NCBI GenBank assembly: GCA_016716835.1
Contig: JADJUW010000001.1
Location: 2,501,001-2,565,000, forward strand
Direction: 5' to 3'
Length of the DNA stretch: 64,000 nt
Source: Myxococcales bacterium
GTDB taxonomy: Bacteria > Myxococcota_A > Polyangia > Haliangiales > Haliangiaceae
The stretch's first letter is position 1, and the number at the start of each line of letters is the position of its first letter. Below, piece by piece: positions 1 through 10,827 of the stretch. Both the position numbers and the translations under genes were made by a program. Below the pieces are notes generated by a model that was not told the DNA's origin, made no database searches, and saw nothing but the letters and a program-made list of their open reading frames with translations.

Positions 1-1
1 T

Positions 2-154
2 GTGGCCGATACCGAGGTCGCTGCCTCTGCCGAAGTTACCCACATGTCACCCGAAGCCGACTCCGTCGCACAAATGATGCTTGGTGAGGCCGCGCTTATG
101 GATGTGCCCGGCGTCGTATTTGCGCCGGGAACCGTATGTAGGCTTACACAGTAG
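2..154 (+). CDS. 3' end of an unidentified gene (partial)
   Basis: An open frame enters from the left edge of the window and runs for about 50 codons to a TAG at 152-154. The visible residues are acidic and alanine-rich, ending in VFAPGTVCRLTQ, and match no domain I recognise. It is in the same frame as the kinase that follows, separated from it by this single stop and about 50 bases, so it could be a short upstream gene of the same unit or an upstream extension lost by a nonsense change. Only its tail is visible, so function cannot be given. Confidence 0.35.
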   Translation: MADTEVAASAEVTHMSPEADSVAQMMLGEAALMDVPGVVFAPGTVCRLTQ

Positions 155-205
155 TGTGCAAGTGCATTTGCGCAAGCCCTAAGATTTGCTAAAATTAAAG
201 ACGAT

Positions 206-1531
206 TTGGAACCGCAAGTACTCGACCAGCGATACCAACTCCAAAGCCGCGTGGCTTCGGGAAGCATGGGATCTGTCTACCGCGGCAAAGATCTCTCGAC
301 GGGCCAAGATGTCGCAATCAAGATTCTGACGCTCAATGGTGATGATGACGTCGCGCGCTTCCAACGCGAAGCCGACATCCTCTCCAAGCTGGATCACGCG
401 AACGTCGTAAAATACATCGCGAGTGGTGCCGATCACGGCGTGCACTACATCGTGCAAGAATGGGTCGAGGGCATCACGCTGGCGGCGCATGTACGTACGA
501 CCGGCCTCTCGGCAAACGAATCGATCCAGCTCGCTAGCGCGGTGACCGCAGCGCTCAGTTGCGCGCACGCGGTGGGCATTGTCCACCGCGACGTCAAGCC
601 AGCGAATATCTTGTTGCCAACCGACATCATGGCCGATGCCAAGTTGGTCGACTTTGGCATCGCGCGACTTGCCAGCGGCGGCCAACGGCTGACGATGACC
701 GGCATGCTGGTCGGCACGCCTTCGTACATGTCACCCGAACAGGCGCAAGGGGCCAAAGATATTGGCCCCGCGGCCGATATCTGGGCGGTCGGCTGCGTGC
801 TGTATGAAACCCTCACCGGCCAGCAGCCCTTCCGCGGAGATTCCTCACTGGCCATCCGCGCCAAGGTGCTGGTGAGTGATCCGGCGCCACTGACGGATTA
901 TTGTGCCGAAGCGACACCGGAGCTGGTGGCGTTGGTGAGCGCCATGCTGAGCAAGATGCCCGAAAAGCGGCCGGCCACCACCAACGATGTGCTTGATCGG
1001 CTGCGAGCCATCGGCCCGCTCGCGGATGCCCCAAAGCGGCCGCGCGGCTTTCAGGCGACGTTGACGCCGAAACAAGAGGCCGTGCGCGCGGCGGCCGGCC
1101 CGCTAAAATGCGTCATGATGGTGGCGACGCCTCCTGGCCTGGGCGACGAAACTGAAGTGTTAGCGGACATCGCCAAGCGCCACGACCTGCAACTATTTGT
1201 CGACGAAGAATTCGCGGTGCTAACCCCGCGCGTCGACGGCCACGCTGGGGCCATGGCCGCCGCGCGCGCCGCGGTCGAGCTGCAAAAGGCATCCGCCGAC
1301 GCCGCGATTGGCATTGCCAGCTACCACGACCAGACCACGATGGACGCCGCGCTCGATCAAATGGGCCAGGCCGTCGAGAAGAACGCGGTCTCGGGCATGT
1401 TCGCGGCGGTGCTCGACACGGCCGCGCCCGAGGTCATGATCGACCCCGAGCTGGCCCAAGAGCTCGATGAAGAGTTCAAAACTGAGATAACGGCGGGCGA
1501 GCCGTTGCGCATCTTGCTTGGAGCGCGATAA
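206..1531 (+). CDS. Ser/Thr protein kinase with a degenerate cyclase-like C-terminal domain
   Basis: Eukaryote-like (Hanks-type) Ser/Thr kinase of 441 residues. The kinase domain covers about residues 10-270 and keeps every key motif: glycine loop ASGSMGSVY (17-25), VAIK lysine K39, catalytic loop HRDVKPAN with D129, DFG at 149-151, and a GTPSYMSPEQ activation-segment end near 170. The last ~150 residues have no transmembrane segment; their pattern (AMAAARAAVELQ, AAIGIAS, GQAVEKNA) resembles a class III nucleotide cyclase fold without the usual metal-binding aspartates, so I read it as a degenerate sensory or docking domain (inference). The only in-frame start after the upstream TAG is TTG at 206, preceded by the AT-rich TAAAAT at 190-195. 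It ends 6 bases before the FHA-sigma54 gene, so the two are probably one unit in which the kinase phosphorylates the FHA partner or its ligands. Confidence 0.9.
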   Translation: MEPQVLDQRYQLQSRVASGSMGSVYRGKDLSTGQDVAIKILTLNGDDDVARFQREADILSKLDHANVVKYIASGADHGVHYIVQEWVEGITLAAHVRTTGLSANESIQLASAVTAALSCAHAVGIVHRDVKPANILLPTDIMADAKLVDFGIARLASGGQRLTMTGMLVGTPSYMSPEQAQGAKDIGPAADIWAVGCVLYETLTGQQPFRGDSSLAIRAKVLVSDPAPLTDYCAEATPELVALVSAMLSKMPEKRPATTNDVLDRLRAIGPLADAPKRPRGFQATLTPKQEAVRAAAGPLKCVMMVATPPGLGDETEVLADIAKRHDLQLFVDEEFAVLTPRVDGHAGAMAAARAAVELQKASADAAIGIASYHDQTTMDAALDQMGQAVEKNAVSGMFAAVLDTAAPEVMIDPELAQELDEEFKTEITAGEPLRILLGAR

Positions 1532-1537
1532 GGCCCC

Positions 1538-3547
<2,010 letters not shown>

Positions 3548-3642
3548 TAGGTGATGTAGGCGCATAGGCGTCACGTGCGCAATGGCAAGCCACGGCGCCG
3601 TGTCTGCGTCATGGCGCCAAGACGCGACGGCGGCCACTCTGC

Positions 3643-3648
3643 TACTAT
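3643..3648 (+). promoter_or_regulatory. putative -10 element of the LanB gene
   Basis: TACTAT lies 15 bases before the ATG at 3664 and there is no Shine-Dalgarno-like sequence between them. It fits the TAnnnT form seen just ahead of several starts in this window and would give a very short leader. The -35 region is not convincing. Confidence 0.3.
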
Positions 3649-3663
3649 TTCGGCCAGGCCATC

Positions 3664-6600
3664 ATGAAACCAACGATCCGCTCGATCACAAATAAATTCG
3701 TCGTCCGCACGCCGTGTCTGTCTGTTTCCACGGTAATCGCGGACAGCAATCACGCCGAAGTGTTGCGACAGCGCCTGCGCGAACTCGTGGGAAATCCCGC
3801 GGTGCGCGAGTCGCTTTTGATCGCCTCGCAGAGCATCGACGCGGCAATCGACGACTGGCTGGCCGACCCGTGGGCTGCCAAGAATCGTGCAACCGAGCGG
3901 TCGATTTTGCGATACGTCACGCGCATGTCGACGCGCGCTACGCCGTTCGGCTTGTTCTCAGCGTGCACCGTTGGCAACTTTGACGAGCACACCGCGCTGG
4001 AGCTCGCCGACCGCGCCAAGTGGCAGCGACGCACGCGCATTGACAATGACTACTTGTTTGACGCCGTGCTCGCCCTCGGCCAAGACCGCGAGCTGCGCAA
4101 GACCCTGACGTACTGGCCCAATGACACCGGCTATATCGCCGCTGGCAAGCTGCGCTACGCCGAGGCCCGCACGACGGGCTCTGGTCGCGCCTATTTTTTG
4201 ATGTCGGCTGGCCTCACTGATTACCTAAAGGCGATCCTAGAGCGCGCCAGCAGCGGGGCGACGATAGCTGACCTCAGCGAGGTGCTTTGTCGCGACCCCG
4301 AAATCACGCCACCCGAGGCCGAGGAATTTCTCCACGAATTAATCGACGCGCAGGTCATCACGTCCAAGTTAATGCCCAATGTCACGGGCCGCGAGTCGAC
4401 CCTGGTCGTAGCCGATTTGCTAGAGACCACCGACGCCACCGGCAAATCGGCCGCCAAGGCGCTCAAGTCCGCCTTCAAGCGTGTCGAAGCGCTCGATGCC
4501 GCGCCGATGGGTGCCATGCCCGGCGCGTATAGCACCATTATGGATGAGCTCGGTGCCGAGATGCCGGCGGCCGTCCGTACCCCGAAAAACATTAGCCGCA
4601 CGTTTCAGGTGGATCTGTTTTCTACCCTGGCGCAGCGGCAGCTCAGCCACAAGGTGCTTGCCGAACTTGAACGCGCGGCGCTGTTTCTCGGCAAGATCGC
4701 CAATATTCAGCAAAATAGCCAAAATGATTTTCGCAAGGCGTTCGAAGAAAAATTCGAATCCCAGACCATCCCGCTATCGCTTGCGCTGGACAATGAAGCC
4801 GGCGTGCGCAAGTCCGATGGTGGCAGTGGCACCGATAGCCCCGTGCTTGCCGGAATCGCCCTGCCCAACCGAGGCGGCGCGCCGCAAGCACCTGCTTACT
4901 CGCCCAAAGGCGCTTGGATCGCGGGCATGTTTGAGCGCGCTAAGCTCGAGGGTGCCAAAGAGCTCGTGATCACCGACGCAGACGTCGAGGCGTGCCCCAA
5001 GTCCTCATCGGATGCCGTACCGTTTTTGGGAGGCACCTCGGCCATGATCGCAATCGCCGCCAAGAGCCAGGCCGATATCGACGCGGGACGTTTCGACATG
5101 CGCGTGATTGGCATCTCGGGGCCGTCCGGCGTAAATTTATTTGGACGTTTCTGCTACGGCTCGCGTGAGATCCACGACATGGTGCTGGCCCAGATCGCCG
5201 CGGAGGAGGGCCTGCGGCCCGACGCCGTGTTTGCCGAGATCGTCCACCTGCCGCAGGGCCGCATTGGCAACATCTTGTTTAGGCCTGTGCTGCGCGACTA
5301 TGAGATTACCTACCTCGGCATCAGCGGCGCCCCCGACGATCGCCATATCCCGCTTTCAGATCTGATGGTCACCTCCAAGGGTGGCCGCGTCGTCCTGATT
5401 TCTAAGCGCCTGGGCAAAGAGGTGATTCCGCGCCTCTCCACGGCGCATAACTACAGCATGCCGTCGTCGTTTCCGCTTTATAAATTTCTTTGTAGCATTC
5501 AAGCCCAGTATTTCACGCAAGGTGGATGGAGCTGGGAATTCCTCGACGGACGCCCGCATTTGCCACGCGTTCGCTACGGCAATATCGTGCTCGATCGCGC
5601 GCAATGGCGGCTGACCGCCAAAGATCTTGAAGGCATCGAAGCCGCCACCGCGGGCCACAAAAAAGTTGCTGGCCAAGAGGCCTCGCTCGCGGCCATGCAG
5701 GCCGCGCATGTCGCGGTCACGGAGCTGCGCAACAAGCTGCAATGGCCAAGGTGGGTAGCTATAGCCGAGTCCGACAATGAACTCGTGATCGACCTCGACA
5801 ACCCAGCCATGACCGAAATGATGGCCCACGAACTGCGCGGCGCCCGCGGCGTCGAGATCGTGGAGATGTATCCGGCACCCGATGAGACGTGGATTACCGG
5901 CCCAGGGGGCACGTATGTTCACGAAATCTCGTTGCCACTGTTCCGCGATCCTGAACCGGCGGCCAACGCCGCGAAAAACGCCGGCAAAGGCCCCGCAAAG
6001 GCGAAGGCCGCGACCGCGACCGACGCTGAGCCCGAGGCGCTCAAAGCGCCTGCCCAGCCGCGCGCGCTTTTACCGCCCGAGGTGCCGCGCGACGACCGCT
6101 TGCTCGCAGTCGGATCAGAGTGCCTCTACGTCAAACTTTATTGTGGCCAAACCGTGGCCAATGCGGTGCTGCGGGAGGTGATGGTGCCCTTGCTGGCTGA
6201 CTCAGGATTTCGCGCCAGCTTTGACGATTGGTTTTTCTTGCGCTACGCCGATCCTGACCCTCACTTGCGACTGCGTTTTTTTGGTGAGCCCGCGCGTTTG
6301 CTCGCGGAGGTGTTGCCGGCGATCACCGCGGCCGTGCAGCCTCTCTTGGCTAACGGCACGCTCGATAAAATCGTGCTCGATACCTATCAGCGCGAGGTCG
6401 AGCGCTACGGTGGCCTAACCGGCGTTCGGCTTGCCGAAAAGCTGTTCTCACGCGACAGCGACCTCGCCATGACGTTTCTCGAACATACGGACGACGACGC
6501 CATTCCTGAGGTGTTGTGGCCCATGGCAGTCGTCGCGATCGACAAGCTGCTTGAGGATTTCGGCTATTCCCCCGAAGGCAAGTTCAAGAAAATGTCTGAA

Positions 6601-7044
6601 ATTGCCGATGGTTTTTTATCAGAGTTTGGGATGAACCCGGCGTACCAGAAGCGACTTGGCGACAAATTCAAGTTAGTGCGCGGCGACATCGCGGCGGCAT
6701 TTACCAACCCCGCCGACAACCCAGATCACCCTGCCCCGCCGATCTACGAGGCGATCGCAACGCGCAGCGAGCGCAACCGCGAGGTCATCGCGGCGCTGCG
6801 CGACGCCGAGCGGGCAGGGCAGCTCACCGACAGCGTCGACCGGCTTATCTCCTCGGTGATCCACGTCAACATGAACCGCGTCTTCACCAACTCGCCGCGC
6901 GCGCAGGAAATGGTGCTCTACGATCTGTTGCGGCGCCACTACGATGGCATCTTAGCGCGACAGCGCACGGGGGCTGGTGGCGGCGAGAAGCTCAAAAAAG
7001 ATAAGCCGCCTCCGACCGACGGCAGCGAAACGCCAACGCCTTAG
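3664..7044 (+). CDS. full-length class I lanthipeptide dehydratase (LanB), orphan
   Basis: LanB-type enzyme of 1126 residues, the size of complete nisin-type dehydratases. The family uses glutamyl-tRNA to glutamylate Ser/Thr of a precursor peptide and then eliminates glutamate to give dehydroamino acids. The N-terminal glutamylation domain shows the family signature RYVTRMSTRATPFGLFSAC (83-101). A low-complexity Ala/Pro/Lys linker at about 755-800 leads to the elimination (SpaB C-terminal) domain, with LYVKLYCG, the RYADPDPHLRLRFFG signature and YQREVERYGGLTG. No LanC cyclase, precursor peptide, transporter or protease gene is visible within the window, so the substrate is unknown. The ATG at 3664 starts at a typical LanB N-terminus. 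It follows the kinase/FHA-sigma54 pair by 116 bases in the same direction; co-regulation is possible but not shown. A role other than lanthipeptide formation cannot be excluded. Confidence 0.9.
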   Translation: MKPTIRSITNKFVVRTPCLSVSTVIADSNHAEVLRQRLRELVGNPAVRESLLIASQSIDAAIDDWLADPWAAKNRATERSILRYVTRMSTRATPFGLFSACTVGNFDEHTALELADRAKWQRRTRIDNDYLFDAVLALGQDRELRKTLTYWPNDTGYIAAGKLRYAEARTTGSGRAYFLMSAGLTDYLKAILERASSGATIADLSEVLCRDPEITPPEAEEFLHELIDAQVITSKLMPNVTGRESTLVVADLLETTDATGKSAAKALKSAFKRVEALDAAPMGAMPGAYSTIMDELGAEMPAAVRTPKNISRTFQVDLFSTLAQRQLSHKVLAELERAALFLGKIANIQQNSQNDFRKAFEEKFESQTIPLSLALDNEAGVRKSDGGSGTDSPVLAGIALPNRGGAPQAPAYSPKGAWIAGMFERAKLEGAKELVITDADVEACPKSSSDAVPFLGGTSAMIAIAAKSQADIDAGRFDMRVIGISGPSGVNLFGRFCYGSREIHDMVLAQIAAEEGLRPDAVFAEIVHLPQGRIGNILFRPVLRDYEITYLGISGAPDDRHIPLSDLMVTSKGGRVVLISKRLGKEVIPRLSTAHNYSMPSSFPLYKFLCSIQAQYFTQGGWSWEFLDGRPHLPRVRYGNIVLDRAQWRLTAKDLEGIEAATAGHKKVAGQEASLAAMQAAHVAVTELRNKLQWPRWVAIAESDNELVIDLDNPAMTEMMAHELRGARGVEIVEMYPAPDETWITGPGGTYVHEISLPLFRDPEPAANAAKNAGKGPAKAKAATATDAEPEALKAPAQPRALLPPEVPRDDRLLAVGSECLYVKLYCGQTVANAVLREVMVPLLADSGFRASFDDWFFLRYADPDPHLRLRFFGEPARLLAEVLPAITAAVQPLLANGTLDKIVLDTYQREVERYGGLTGVRLAEKLFSRDSDLAMTFLEHTDDDAIPEVLWPMAVVAIDKLLEDFGYSPEGKFKKMSEIADGFLSEFGMNPAYQKRLGDKFKLVRGDIAAAFTNPADNPDHPAPPIYEAIATRSERNREVIAALRDAERAGQLTDSVDRLISSVIHVNMNRVFTNSPRAQEMVLYDLLRRHYDGILARQRTGAGGGEKLKKDKPPPTDGSETPTP

Positions 7045-7100
7045 GGTTACGGCGCTACGTCCAATCCGCTTGCCGTGGCCAAATTCCGACTCGATGGGCG

Positions 7101-8264
7101 CTATAGACCATCGCCCTGGCAGAACTGCTCGAGCTTGGCGGCGGATTCTTCGCGGTAGGTGGCCTCGGCGGCGGTGGGTGGCGCGGTGCGCTGCAGGCGC
7201 TGCATGTTGGCGATGATGACGTCGGTGCCGATCAGGGTCATGACGAGCACGTTGCCCATGAACGCCAGTACGGCGCTGATGACGCGGACCGTGCCGTAGT
7301 TGAGCTGCGTCAGCACGTCGTAGAGGCCGACGACCATCATGCCGCCGCCGAGGAGCAAGAGCCCAATGTAGGCCATCCACGCCTTGTGGATACGGGTATT
7401 GGCGTCGGCGTGGGTAAGCGGCAGGGTGAATTGTCGCCCCGACCAGCCGATGAAAAATTGCGCCGCCATGATGCCGAGGTTGCCGGCGACAAAATAGACG
7501 CTACCGGTGATTTGGTAGGGCAACAGCACGATGGCGTAGGCAAACAGCGCGTACATCGGCGCCGCCAGCACCATGAGCCAGCCAGGCACCGAGCTGCCAG
7601 GGAAGATGAGCTTGGTGACGATGGAGGCGCGGATGACGCCGGGCATGAGCGAGATGATCTTGGGCGCCAGCACGAGCACCGACTGCACCCCAAACGCCAT
7701 GCCGACCACCATGTGGATTTGCGAGCGCGAGGCGTTTAGCTTGACCCCGGCGATTTCCGCCGCCTGGCGCGCTAGCGCGATTTGGCCGTCAAACGCGGCG
7801 CGAAACGGATAGAGATAGAGAAAAAAAGGCGCCAGGAAGTAAATTGCCCATGCCCAAAAAAGTGCCCGCCGCTGCGTCTGCCACTTGGTCCAATTGCGGA
7901 GCTGGTAGAAGGCGACCATGCAAAAAATCGCCTCGGCGAATGCGGGCAAGAGCAGCATGGTGCGCGCAGCATCAGGCACGCGGGGGCCATCAAATGCCTC
8001 CATGAAGCGAAAGACGGTGAGCGGCACAAAGATGAGCGCGATGAGCAGCAGCACCGAGCGCCGCCACGCCAAAAATGCCTGATGCTCGGGGTGGGTGACG
8101 TGCGAGGCCCCCAGTTCAAGCGCGCGGCGCTCGCTGGGCAAGACCTCGCCGATATCAATATTGAGGCGAAACGCGCGTTTGAGCGACAGCAAGACAAACC
8201 GCCGCGACAGGGTATAGACGATTGGCGCGGCGGGCGCGATTGGCGCGGAAGGCTCAGTGCTCAT
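7101..8264 (-). CDS. polytopic membrane protein, unknown function
   Basis: 387 residues with a short Ala/Pro-rich N-terminus and roughly eight hydrophobic stretches, for example RRSVLLLIALIFVPLTVF, ALFWAWAIYFLAPFFLYLY and LGLLLLGGGMMVVGLYDVL-like segments. I recognise no catalytic motif or named family. It converges on the LanB gene (56 bases between the stops) and is divergent from the GMC oxidoreductase with only about 22 bases between starts, so the two share a very compact promoter region. Membrane location is clear from the sequence; function is not. Confidence 0.75.
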   Translation of the reverse strand: MSTEPSAPIAPAAPIVYTLSRRFVLLSLKRAFRLNIDIGEVLPSERRALELGASHVTHPEHQAFLAWRRSVLLLIALIFVPLTVFRFMEAFDGPRVPDAARTMLLLPAFAEAIFCMVAFYQLRNWTKWQTQRRALFWAWAIYFLAPFFLYLYPFRAAFDGQIALARQAAEIAGVKLNASRSQIHMVVGMAFGVQSVLVLAPKIISLMPGVIRASIVTKLIFPGSSVPGWLMVLAAPMYALFAYAIVLLPYQITGSVYFVAGNLGIMAAQFFIGWSGRQFTLPLTHADANTRIHKAWMAYIGLLLLGGGMMVVGLYDVLTQLNYGTVRVISAVLAFMGNVLVMTLIGTDVIIANMQRLQRTAPPTAAEATYREESAAKLEQFCQGDGL

Positions 8265-8280
8265 GTTTCCTCGCGCATGC

Positions 8281-8286
8281 TACCAT
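8281..8286 (+). promoter_or_regulatory. putative -10 element of the GMC oxidoreductase gene (leaderless layout)
   Basis: TACCAT is followed six bases later by GTG at 8293, in frame with the oxidoreductase; an ATG at 8287 directly abuts it. A -10 element that close to the start predicts a leaderless or nearly leaderless transcript. No Shine-Dalgarno sequence is present. Confidence 0.35.
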
Positions 8287-9915
8287 ATGCGCGTGGGCAA
8301 CTTTGACGTCGACTTTGCCATCATCGGGTCGGGCTTTGGCGGTAGCGTCTCGGCGCTGCGGCTGGCCGAGAAGGGCTACAGCGTCAGCGTGCTCGAAATG
8401 GGCAAGCGCTGGCACAAGGAAGACTTTCCCAAGACAAATTGGAATTTGCGCAAGCACCTGTGGCAGCCGTCATTGGGGCTCTACGGCATCTTGCAGATCA
8501 CCATGGTCAAGGACGCGTTGCTGCTGCACGGCGCCGGGGTGGGCGGCGGCAGCCTGGTTTATGCCAATACCTTGCTGGTGCCGCCCGACGTCGCCTTTGC
8601 CGATCCGCGGTGGGTCGGACTCCCGTCCTGGCAGGCCGCGCTGGCGCCTCATTACGCCACCGCGCAGCGCATGCTTGGCGCCACCGAGAGCGAGGTGGTG
8701 GTGGAAACCGATGAAATCTTGCGCGAGGTGGCGACCGAGATGGGCTTTGGCCATACGTGGAAGAAACACAACGTCGGCGTGTATTTTGGCGAAGCCGGCA
8801 AGACCGTGCCGGATCCATACTTTGGCGGCGAGGGCCCCGAGCGCACGGGCTGCACCAAATGCGGCGGCTGCATGGTGGGGTGCCGCTACGGCGCGAAAAA
8901 CACGCTCGACCGCAACTACCTCTATCTCGCCGAGAAGCGCGGCGCGAAGGTAGAGGCTGAGACGCGCGTGGTCGACGTGCGGCCGGCGGGCGGCGGCGGC
9001 TATGAGTTGACCCTGGAACGCTCGACCGGCTGGCGGCATCCGCGCCGCACACTGCGCGCCCGCGGCGTGGTGGTTGCGGCGGGATCGTATGGCACGGTCA
9101 ATTTGCTCATGCGCTGCAAGGCGCGTGGCTCGCTCGGTGGACTCTCCGGGCAGCTTGGCAATTACCTACGGACCAACAGCGAGGCGCTGCTCGGCGTGCG
9201 GTCGCGCAAGGCCGGCGTCGACCATTCCAAGGGCATCGCGATCACCAGCGGCGTCTTGGTCGACGACACCACGCATATCGAAGTTGTCCGCTATTCGGAC
9301 GGATCGGACGCGCTGGCGCCGCTCGCAACGGTGCTAACTGGTGGTGGCGGCCGCGTGCCCCGCCCCTTGCGATGGCTGGGCAATATTCTGGCTCACCCCG
9401 TTCAATTTTTGCGTTCGGTGGTGCCGTTTGGCTGGGCGCGCAAATCGGCGATCTTGCTGGTGATGCAGCCGCTAGACAACCACCTCACCTATCACCTCAG
9501 GCGCCCGTGGTATTGGCCGTTTAGCAAAAAGCTCGACAGCAAGCATGGCGGCGGCCCACCCTCGCCTAGCTTTATTCCGGTGGCCAATGTCGTCGCTAAG
9601 CGCATGGCGCAAAAGATGGACGGCTATGCGCAAAACAGCGCCGCCGAGGTGCTGCTGGGCAAGGCGACCACGGCCCACGTGCTCGGCGGGTGCCCAATTG
9701 GCGTCACCGCCGATGATGGCGTGGTGGATCCCCAGAGCCGCGCGTTTGGCTACGATGATCTCTATGTGGTCGACGGCTCGATCATTCCCGCCAACCTCGG
9801 CGTCAACCCCAGCCTTACCATTACCGCGATGGCGGAGCACGCGATGTCACATGTGCCGCCGCGAGCCGTTCGCATCGACGCCCATTGGCGCGCTGACGCC
9901 GTGACGCGTCGCTAG
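8287..9915 (+). CDS. GMC-family FAD-dependent oxidoreductase (cholesterol oxidase-like)
   Basis: About 542 residues. An N-terminal Rossmann motif (FAIIGSGFGGSVSALRLAEKG) is followed by the glycine-rich segment HGAGVGGGSLVYANT, a Cys-rich stretch GCTKCGGCMVGC, and a C-terminal GMC signature (TAHVLGGCPIG, then YVVDGSIIPANLGVNPSLT) that contacts the flavin. The pattern is that of bacterial cholesterol oxidase/dehydrogenase-like GMC enzymes, which oxidise an alcohol group on sterols or similar hydrophobic substrates; the actual substrate cannot be read. The longest frame opens at 8257, but the Rossmann fold begins directly after MRVGNFDVD, so ATG 8287 or GTG 8293 is preferred. There is no secretion signal. 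It stands alone, divergent from the membrane protein gene. Confidence 0.87.
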   Translation: MRVGNFDVDFAIIGSGFGGSVSALRLAEKGYSVSVLEMGKRWHKEDFPKTNWNLRKHLWQPSLGLYGILQITMVKDALLLHGAGVGGGSLVYANTLLVPPDVAFADPRWVGLPSWQAALAPHYATAQRMLGATESEVVVETDEILREVATEMGFGHTWKKHNVGVYFGEAGKTVPDPYFGGEGPERTGCTKCGGCMVGCRYGAKNTLDRNYLYLAEKRGAKVEAETRVVDVRPAGGGGYELTLERSTGWRHPRRTLRARGVVVAAGSYGTVNLLMRCKARGSLGGLSGQLGNYLRTNSEALLGVRSRKAGVDHSKGIAITSGVLVDDTTHIEVVRYSDGSDALAPLATVLTGGGGRVPRPLRWLGNILAHPVQFLRSVVPFGWARKSAILLVMQPLDNHLTYHLRRPWYWPFSKKLDSKHGGGPPSPSFIPVANVVAKRMAQKMDGYAQNSAAEVLLGKATTAHVLGGCPIGVTADDGVVDPQSRAFGYDDLYVVDGSIIPANLGVNPSLTITAMAEHAMSHVPPRAVRIDAHWRADAVTRR

Positions 9916-10031
9916 TGTCGTGATTCGCTCGTCAAGGTGGGGTGCGCGCCGCTTGCCAGGTCAGCCGTTGCCATGGTTTGCCGCCGCTTGTCGCTGCACC
10001 AGATCGCAGGCAGCTGTAACCTACGTGGCAA

Positions 10032-10802
10032 ATGAAGAAGGCTCCCGGCTCTCTCTCGACCATTGCCCTAGCCTGCCTGGCTGGCGGCTGCACGGTGAAC
10101 GTCTACGCGCCACCGACGCTGACCTCGCTCGATCACCAGGTCCAGCCGTTGGCGCCAGGGCAAACCGCGGTGACGGGTGCCCTCGCCGACGGCGGCTCGC
10201 CGACGAATGTTGATACCGGGGAGCTTACCGCCACCGCAGGCGTCGCGCGCGGCATTTCGGAGCGCCTAGAATTGGCTGCCAGCGTCGCGGTCGGTCGACT
10301 GTCCGCGCCAGGCGGGCTCACCGGCGGCGGGCTCACCGACGGTGAAACCTATGAGCTGCTCTCGCGTTTCGGTGCCAAAGTACCCTTGCTGCGTGCGACC
10401 CACCAGCGTGGGCTCGCCATGAACGGCGTGATTGGCGCAGGCGTCGGCGGCGTTATCGATGTAGGCAGCGTTGCCTCGTTCGATGTCGGCTACAATATCG
10501 GCTACCAAAACTGTGTCATCACGCCAACCATCGCGCAGGGCTACTACCTAAGCTCGCCGCTGAGCCGCGAGACCATTCTCGCCCGCACATCCACCGACGA
10601 TTCGTTCTCGGCGTATCAGATGCCGCGTACGCAAGGCGTCGTAACTTCGCTGGGGGTGACGCTTGAAACCTCGCGGCAGCGTTGCCTTCGCGACTCGGAC
10701 CGTACGCAGATCGTGCTGCATCTCGACCATTGGATGCTGTCGAGCGCTGAGGACAGCGACGGGACGGCGCGCGCCGGCGCGGCCGTGCGGTATCGCTTTT
10801 AG
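10032..10802 (+). CDS. putative outer-membrane lipoprotein or small beta-barrel
   Basis: 256 residues starting with a Lys-Lys signal peptide (MKKAPGSLSTIALACLAGGC). The Cys at 20 follows LAGG, a non-ideal lipobox, so lipidation is probable rather than certain. The mature part alternates Gly-rich and hydrophobic segments and ends in AAVRYRF; a terminal Phe and amphipathic strands suggest an outer-membrane beta-barrel or a barrel-associated protein. No named domain is recognised. TAACCT sits 9 bases before the ATG and may be its -10. The gene stands alone between the GMC oxidoreductase and pirin, 25 bases ahead of the latter. Confidence 0.7.
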   Translation: MKKAPGSLSTIALACLAGGCTVNVYAPPTLTSLDHQVQPLAPGQTAVTGALADGGSPTNVDTGELTATAGVARGISERLELAASVAVGRLSAPGGLTGGGLTDGETYELLSRFGAKVPLLRATHQRGLAMNGVIGAGVGGVIDVGSVASFDVGYNIGYQNCVITPTIAQGYYLSSPLSRETILARTSTDDSFSAYQMPRTQGVVTSLGVTLETSRQRCLRDSDRTQIVLHLDHWMLSSAEDSDGTARAGAAVRYRF

Positions 10803-10827
10803 GCGCCGCATGCGCTAGATAGCCTGC

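Noticed and set aside
3548..3663. Search for a lanthipeptide precursor or sigma54 -24/-12 site
   Set aside because: No short peptide with a plausible leader and Ser/Thr/Cys core, and no GG-N10-GC match at a sensible place.
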